This document shows, piece after piece, positions 28,484 through 34,911 of a stretch of 34,911 nt of DNA. Where the stretch lies: NCBI GenBank assembly GCA_018609945.1, contig JAHENO010000035.1, positions 1 to 34,911 of the forward strand. Direction: 5' to 3'. How positions within the stretch are numbered: the first letter of the stretch is position 1; each line of letters starts with the position of its first letter. Under the pieces are notes generated by a model, which saw only the letters and a program-made list of their open reading frames with translations, had not been told where the DNA came from and ran no database searches. A program made the translations under genes and the position numbers. The DNA is from Haloarculaceae archaeon (lineage in GTDB: Archaea > Halobacteriota > Halobacteria > Halobacteriales > Haloarculaceae).

Positions 28484-29820
28484 GCGACGCCACGGACTCG
28501 CAGGGCCTGGCCGGGCGTCTCTGGGGTCGAGACCCGGTGAAGGTCCTCGCGCTGCTCGCAGTCATCTACGCCGTCTACATCGCGCTCGGCCTCGCCATCG
28601 GGTTCGAAATCCGCGGGCAGATCAACTCCATCGCCACGCTGACCTTCTACATCGGGGTGTTCGGGATCATGGCGCTGGCGCTGAACCTCCACTGGGGCTA
28701 TACCGGCCTGTTCAACATCGGCATCGTCGGCTTCATGGCCATCGGCATCTACACGATGGCAGTCGTCTCGAAGCCGGCCGCGGAGACGGCCAGCCAGGTC
28801 GGCGGTCTCGGCGCGCCGCTGTGGGTCGGGATGCTCGCCGGCATGGTCGCAGCGGCAGTGCTTGGCCTGCTTGTCGCACTGCCCGCGCTGCGGTTGCGCG
28901 CGGACTATCTGGCGATCGTCACGATTGCCTTCAGCGAGATTGTCCGGTTTACGCTCCTCTCGCGGACCTTCCAGGAGTTCCGGATCGGCGACCGGACGAT
29001 CGGCCTGGGTGGGGGATCGGGGTTGCTCCTGCCGTTCAATCCCCTGCAGTCGTTCCTGGACGTCACCCGGCTGAACGTGCTCCAGGACGCCCTGGTCGGG
29101 CTGGCGGAACCGATAATCGGCGGCAATGCCGACGCCGTCATCAACAGTTTCCTGTACGGCGTGTTGTTGCTCGTGATCGTGGCCATCTACTACGTAGTGC
29201 TGACCCGCATCGGTCGGTCGCCGTTCGGGCGCGTCCTGAAGGCGATCAGGGAGGACGAGGACGCGACGAAGGCCCTCGGGAAGGACACCAACGTCGTGAA
29301 GACGAAGGCGTTTATGCTGGGCTGTGCGCTGATGGGCCTGGGGGGCGTGCTCTGGTACATGCAATCGGGCGCGATCACGCCCAACACATTCCGTCCGCGG
29401 CTCACCTTCTTCATCTGGATCGCGCTCATCATCGGCGGGGCCGGGTCGAACACGGGGAGCGTGATGGGCGGGGCGGTCTTCGCAGCAGCCCTCTTCCAGG
29501 GGCCGCGGTATCTCCAGAACCTCGTCGAGAGCGCCGTCGAGGTCGACGCCCCGTCCAATTTCGCCGGCGCGGTCGCTCCCATCTTCGACTCGCTCTCGGT
29601 CAATCCCTTCCTGTTCTACGTCATCGACAACGTCCGGCAACTCCAGCTCGTGTTCATGGGGCTGGTCCTCATCTGGCTGATGCACAACAGGCCGTCCGGC
29701 ATGCTCGGTCACCGGAAAGAGGCGGCCGCCAGCGTCTCGCTGACACGCCGCCCGGCCGGCCAGACCACTGCAGCCGACGGCGGTCGGCCGGGCGCCGGTG
29801 GGGGTGACGGCGATGAGTGA
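28480..29820 (+). CDS. livM: Liv-type ABC transporter permease (LivM)
   Basis: 'GIMALALNLHWGYTGLFNIGIVGFMAIGIYTMAVV', 'RLRADYLAIVTIAFSEIVRF', 'GRVLKAIREDEDATKALGKDTN'. Confidence 0.93.
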   Translation: MSDATDSQGLAGRLWGRDPVKVLALLAVIYAVYIALGLAIGFEIRGQINSIATLTFYIGVFGIMALALNLHWGYTGLFNIGIVGFMAIGIYTMAVVSKPAAETASQVGGLGAPLWVGMLAGMVAAAVLGLLVALPALRLRADYLAIVTIAFSEIVRFTLLSRTFQEFRIGDRTIGLGGGSGLLLPFNPLQSFLDVTRLNVLQDALVGLAEPIIGGNADAVINSFLYGVLLLVIVAIYYVVLTRIGRSPFGRVLKAIREDEDATKALGKDTNVVKTKAFMLGCALMGLGGVLWYMQSGAITPNTFRPRLTFFIWIALIIGGAGSNTGSVMGGAVFAAALFQGPRYLQNLVESAVEVDAPSNFAGAVAPIFDSLSVNPFLFYVIDNVRQLQLVFMGLVLIWLMHNRPSGMLGHRKEAAASVSLTRRPAGQTTAADGGRPGAGGGDGDE

Positions 29821-30682
29821 TACCGAAGTCGAGACCGATCCGGAACCGTCGGCGTCGGGGGCTATGCGCGATTCGGGGGCGGTCGAAGGGGAGACTGGCC
29901 CGGAGGAACTGGCCGACGTCTCACTGCGCATCGAGAATCTCCGCAAGGAGTTCGGCGGAATCGTGGCGGTCGACGACGCGTCCTTCGCCGTCGAGTCCGG
30001 GACGATCACCGGTCTCATCGGTCCCAACGGGGCCGGGAAATCGACGACGTTCAACTGCGTGACGGGGGTCTACGAGCCGACGGCCGGGACTGTCTACTTC
30101 GAGGGCGAAGACATCACCGGCCTCGCGCCCCACGCCGTCGCAAACAAGGGGCTGGTCCGGACCTTCCAGATCGCCCGCGAACTCAGGGAGATGACGGTAC
30201 TCGAGAACCTGATGCTCGCGCCGAAAGGCCAGCGCGGCGAGGCGCTGTGGCGGTCCCTGCTCCCGTTTTTCCGCAACGAGGTCGTCGAGCAGGAGACGGA
30301 GATTCTGGAACGGTGCTGGGAGACACTGGACTTTTTCGAGATCGACCACCTGGCCGACGAGTACGCCAAGAACCTCTCAGGGGGCCAGCGGAAACTCCTG
30401 GAACTCGCCCGGGCCCTGTTGACCGATCCGGAGATGCTCCTGCTCGACGAGCCCTTCGCCGGGGTCAACCCCTCGCTCGAGGAGCGACTGCTCACCCACA
30501 TCCACGACCTCCAGGAGGAAGGGTACACGTTCCTGATCGTCGAACACGACATGGACCTGATCATGCAACACTGCGAGCGTATCATCGTGATGCACCAGGG
30601 GAAGGTACTCACCGAGGGGACGCCGGCAGACATCCGGTCGGACGAGGAGGTCATCGAAGCGTACCTGGGAGGTGAGGTATGA
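29813..30682 (+). CDS. livG: Liv-type ABC transporter ATP-binding protein (LivG)
   Basis: 'FGGIVAVDDASFAVESGTITGLIGPNGAGKSTTFNCVTG', 'LSGGQRKLLELARALLTDPEMLLLDEPFAGVNP'. Confidence 0.95.
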   Translation: MSDTEVETDPEPSASGAMRDSGAVEGETGPEELADVSLRIENLRKEFGGIVAVDDASFAVESGTITGLIGPNGAGKSTTFNCVTGVYEPTAGTVYFEGEDITGLAPHAVANKGLVRTFQIARELREMTVLENLMLAPKGQRGEALWRSLLPFFRNEVVEQETEILERCWETLDFFEIDHLADEYAKNLSGGQRKLLELARALLTDPEMLLLDEPFAGVNPSLEERLLTHIHDLQEEGYTFLIVEHDMDLIMQHCERIIVMHQGKVLTEGTPADIRSDEEVIEAYLGGEV

Positions 30683-31443
30683 GCGACGTGGAAGCCGCGG
30701 ACGGCGTCCGCGCCAAGACGACCATCGACACCTGGGAGGATAGCCTCCTGAAGGTTCGGAGCCTCGACGCAGGGTACGGCGACCTGCAGATTCTCGCGGA
30801 CGTGGACGTCGACGTCCGCGAGGGCGAGTACATCACGGTCGTCGGCCCCAACGGGGCCGGGAAGTCGACGGTGATGAAGTCGGTGTTCGGGCTGACGACA
30901 CACATGGACGGGCGCATCTACTTCGAGGACAGAGACATCACGGAGATGCCCCCCGAGGAGATCATCACCGTCGGCGTCGGTTACGTTCCCCAGAACGAGA
31001 ACGTCTTCGGCGGGCTGACCGTCGAGGAGAACCTGGAGATGGGCGCGTACATCCTGGACGAGGTGCCCACGGAGGCGATGGAAGCCGTCTACGACCGGTT
31101 CCCGATCCTCCGGGAGCGGAAAGACCAGAAGGCGGGCAACCTCTCGGGCGGGCAACAGCAGATGGTGGCGATGGGGCGTGCGCTGATGCTCGAACCCGAA
31201 CTCCTCCTGCTCGACGAACCCTCGGCCGGACTGGCGCCGGACCTCGTCGACGACATGTTCGACCGGATCGACCGCATCAACGACGACGGCACCGCCATCC
31301 TGATGGTCGAACAGAACGCCAAGGAGGCCCTCCGGCGGTGTGACCGGGGGTACGTGCTGGTCAACGGACAGAACCGCTACGAGGACGCTGGCGAGACGCT
31401 GCTCAACGACCAGAAGGTCCGCCAGGACTTCCTGGGTGGGTAG
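30679..31443 (+). CDS. livF: Liv-type ABC transporter ATP-binding protein (LivF)
   Basis: 'YGDLQILADVDVDVREGEYITVVGPNGAGKSTVMKSVFG', 'LSGGQQQMVAMGRALMLEPELLLLDEPSAGLAP'. Confidence 0.95.
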   Translation: MSDVEAADGVRAKTTIDTWEDSLLKVRSLDAGYGDLQILADVDVDVREGEYITVVGPNGAGKSTVMKSVFGLTTHMDGRIYFEDRDITEMPPEEIITVGVGYVPQNENVFGGLTVEENLEMGAYILDEVPTEAMEAVYDRFPILRERKDQKAGNLSGGQQQMVAMGRALMLEPELLLLDEPSAGLAPDLVDDMFDRIDRINDDGTAILMVEQNAKEALRRCDRGYVLVNGQNRYEDAGETLLNDQKVRQDFLGG

Positions 31444-31521
31444 GGGAACAGTTTCCTCAGCGACTCCGGCTGACCGCCAACAACGAAAAACCGAGACTAC
31501 GCGGCCAGACGCCCCGCTAGT

Positions 31522-32895
<1,374 letters not shown>

Positions 32896-32919
32896 ATCTG
32901 CAATTTCATGTCTGGACAC

Positions 32920-32929
32920 TATAAAAATA
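32920..32929 (-). promoter_or_regulatory. Candidate box A for the permuted substrate-binding protein gene
   Basis: + strand TATAAAAATA, 25-34 nt upstream of the minus-strand ATG at 32895; leaderless-type spacing. Confidence 0.5.
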
Positions 32930-33027
32930 GCCTTTTTAATCACTGCCTAGGTGCCCACCACCAGCTTTTTCGGACTGTGAGCAAAGGTCGGCTGGGTAAC
33001 CAGGCAACACCGGGGTAACATGGCCGC

Positions 33028-33035
33028 ATAAATAA
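33028..33035 (+). promoter_or_regulatory. Candidate box A for DUF3179 lipoprotein gene
   Basis: ATAAATAA about 30 nt upstream of GTG 33058. Confidence 0.5.
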
Positions 33036-33057
33036 CCCGCCCCCCCTATTCGAAAGT

Positions 33058-33978
33058 GTGCACAGACGGACGTTTCTGGCCGCTCTCGGTGCGACCGCCC
33101 CCCTCTCCGGCTGTCTCTCGGGGACCGAGGAGGCGACACCGACAGCGGACACCGGGAGGACCCCGTCGGGGACACCCGGCCCCGCTGCTGGCGCGGAACC
33201 GACGCCGGGAACGCCCGCGAACAGCGCGTCCGCCGAGGGCACGTCCAACGAGGCCGAGAACACGGCCAACGTGACCGATCTGGGATCGTTCGGCGTGCCG
33301 ACGACGATCTGTGAGGAGGAGATCCGGCCGGATCCCGGCATCTACGCGATCATCGAGCCGGCCTTCGCCGATGACTGGTCGACCCACGACGTGGACAGCA
33401 CGTACTGGTACGACGCACAATCGGAGGGACTCGCGGACGAACAGACCGTCATCGGGCTGACGACCGGAGACGGTGCGAGGGCCTACCCCCTGACGGTCCT
33501 CAATATCCACGAGGTGATCAACGACACGGTCGAGGTGCCCGTCCTCGTCACGTTCTGTCCGCTCTGCCGGAGCGGGATGGTCGCGGACCGCCGCCTCGGA
33601 GGCGACCCGACGGAGTTTGCCGTCTCCGGGTTGCTCTGGCAGCCCGAACGCATCCAGAGCGTGGCCAGCGAGCAGCGCAACCGGACCTTCGGCGCGTCGG
33701 CCACTGGCGGCGAGGAGACGTCAGTCCGGCACAGCGGCAATCTCGTCATGTACGACGCGGCGACGGGGACCTACTGGAGTCAGATACTCGCAAAGGGCAT
33801 CTGCGGCCCGGAGGCCGGCACTGAACTCGATATCGTCCCCTCTGCGGTGGCAAGCTGGGGCGAGTGGCGCGACCGCCACCCCGGAACCGAGGTGTTGCTG
33901 CCGCCACCACACTCCGCGACGGTCACACCTGGGACGGTTCTGGGCGCTGCCGGGGAGACGACCGACCAGTCCGAGTGA
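33058..33978 (+). CDS. DUF3179 domain lipoprotein (Tat/lipobox)
   Basis: GTG start MHRRTFLAALGATAPLSGC; 'TVIGLTTGDGARAYPLTVLNIHEVINDTVEVPVLVTFCPLCRSGMV', 'RHSGNLVMYDAATGTYWSQI'. Confidence 0.88.
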   Translation: MHRRTFLAALGATAPLSGCLSGTEEATPTADTGRTPSGTPGPAAGAEPTPGTPANSASAEGTSNEAENTANVTDLGSFGVPTTICEEEIRPDPGIYAIIEPAFADDWSTHDVDSTYWYDAQSEGLADEQTVIGLTTGDGARAYPLTVLNIHEVINDTVEVPVLVTFCPLCRSGMVADRRLGGDPTEFAVSGLLWQPERIQSVASEQRNRTFGASATGGEETSVRHSGNLVMYDAATGTYWSQILAKGICGPEAGTELDIVPSAVASWGEWRDRHPGTEVLLPPPHSATVTPGTVLGAAGETTDQSE

Positions 33979-34027
33979 GCGGAAGTGTGGGGCCAGCCCA
34001 GTCCCGCCCGGCTCGGCCCGACCCGGA

Positions 34028-34342
34028 TCAGCCCAGCCGTTCGGCGTCGATATCGACACCGGGTGGCGTCACCACCAGGAATCCCCGGAAGTGCATCAGT
34101 TCGCCACCGCCCTCCCTGATGTCGCGGGCGAATCCCGCGGCGAGTTCGTTCAGATCTCCCTCGATGTTGAGGACGAGGACAGCCCCGGACTCCACCGCCG
34201 CGATCCAGTCCGCGGGCGACGTGGTTCCGTCCAGTACCCCGAGGACGACCCGTCTCGAGCCGCCACTGCCCTCGCCCTCGGCGCCTCTCTCGTCGAGCTG
34301 GTCCTCGACGGATTGCAGGTCGAGCCCGTCGAAATCGGTCAT
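34028..34342 (-). CDS. Conserved haloarchaeal protein (DUF5779-like)
   Basis: MTDFDGLDLQSVEDQLDERGAEGEGSGGSRRVVLGVLDGTTSPADWIAAVESGAVLVLNIEGDLNELAAGFARDIREGGGELMHFRGFLVVTPPGVDI; family name from memory. Confidence 0.65.
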   Translation of the reverse strand: MTDFDGLDLQSVEDQLDERGAEGEGSGGSRRVVLGVLDGTTSPADWIAAVESGAVLVLNIEGDLNELAAGFARDIREGGGELMHFRGFLVVTPPGVDIDAERLG

Positions 34343-34534
34343 ACTACCATCAAGAACACCGTGGGCAAAAATCCCCCGGCGACGTGTGCGCACGAATCGA
34401 ACGTCTCTGCGACGGTTTCGACTGCCAATTGCTGCGAGGCACTCGACTATTCACGCTGGTTCGAATACCCACGCTGTGACCGCCTGCAACGCAGTCAATA
34501 CCGTTTTATTCCCGGGCAGTGACCACCGACTACT

Positions 34535-34911
34535 GTGAAAGGAGAGGAGTGGTATCAGGCCGACGAAATCGCGGAGACCTACGAGGACAAGCGCTTCTCG
34601 CGGGGCGGGCGGTTGATCGACGACCGCGAGAAGAAGGCCGTCCTCGACGCGCTCGGCCCTGTCCAGGGGCGGGACATCCTCGAGATCGCCTGCGGGACCG
34701 GGCGCTTTACGGTGATGCTCGCCGAGCGCGGGGCCGAGGCGGTGGGACTGGACATCTCCGCGGCGATGCTCGGCCAGGGTCGGGAGAAAGTTCGGACTGC
34801 GGACGTCTCGGGCAGGCTGGCGTTCATGCGGGGCGACGCCGGCCGGTTGCCGTTCCCCGACGACCACTTCGACGCGGTGTTCGCGATGCGGTTTTTCCAC
34901 CTGGCCGATAC
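34535..34911 (+). CDS. Class I SAM-dependent methyltransferase, partial (runs off right edge; missing from supplied ORF track)
   Basis: GTG start MKGEEWYQADEIAETYEDKRFSRGGRLIDDREKKAVLDALGPVQGRDILEIACGTGRFTVMLAERGAEAVGLDISAAML...LPFPDDHFDAVFAMRFFHLAD; box A GTTTTATT near 34503. Confidence 0.88.
   Translation, partial: MKGEEWYQADEIAETYEDKRFSRGGRLIDDREKKAVLDALGPVQGRDILEIACGTGRFTVMLAERGAEAVGLDISAAMLGQGREKVRTADVSGRLAFMRGDAGRLPFPDDHFDAVFAMRFFHLAD

Noticed and set aside
28324-30054. 576-aa minus ORF
   Set aside because: Antisense shadow of LivM/LivG; Asp/Arg/His-rich composition with no recognisable motifs.
34455-34476. 'GGTTCGAATACC' resembling a tRNA T-arm (possible attachment-site remnant)
   Set aside because: Stem pairing fails next to the loop and no acceptor/anticodon arms or integrase are present.

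Overview
GC-rich haloarchaeal chromosomal segment: acidic proteome, Tat/lipobox secreted proteins with Gly-Asp linkers, and archaeal ribosomal and RNA polymerase genes. From left to right it contains: a partial minus-strand CDS; CyaB/CYTH; archaeal S-adenosylmethionine synthetase; ThiI; a DUF5804-like protein; cysteine synthase (minus); a DUF488-like protein; aldehyde dehydrogenase; a Tat-signal cyclase/hydrolase (PF04199-like, minus) divergent from an SDR; a complete branched-chain amino-acid-type (Liv) ABC transporter operon (K-H-M-G-F); a GlcD/D-LDH-type FAD oxidase (minus); a thioredoxin-like protein; a DUF255/YyaL-type protein (minus); an Mrp/NBP35 ATPase (minus); a small hypothetical (minus); tRNA-Ser(GCT)-rps13-rps4-rps11-rpoD-tRNA-Leu(CAG)-rpl18e-rpl13-rps9-rpoN-rpoK-eno-rps2; a CBS plus zinc-ribbon protein; a second Liv ABC cluster (H-M-G-F) with a convergent substrate-binding protein; a DUF3179 lipoprotein; a DUF5779-like protein (minus); and a methyltransferase running off the right edge. 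The most striking observation is that the second cluster's substrate-binding protein (31522..32895, minus) looks circularly permuted. The segment that is the N-terminal beta1-alpha1 of a Liv-type binding protein ('TIEVGILLPETGNLASVGGPMIQAAELPAKMWNDQM') sits at its extreme C-terminus, while the mature protein begins directly at the next module ('MPEVNVSIEDTQTDPNAG...'). All family calls come from reading the sequence; no database search was run.
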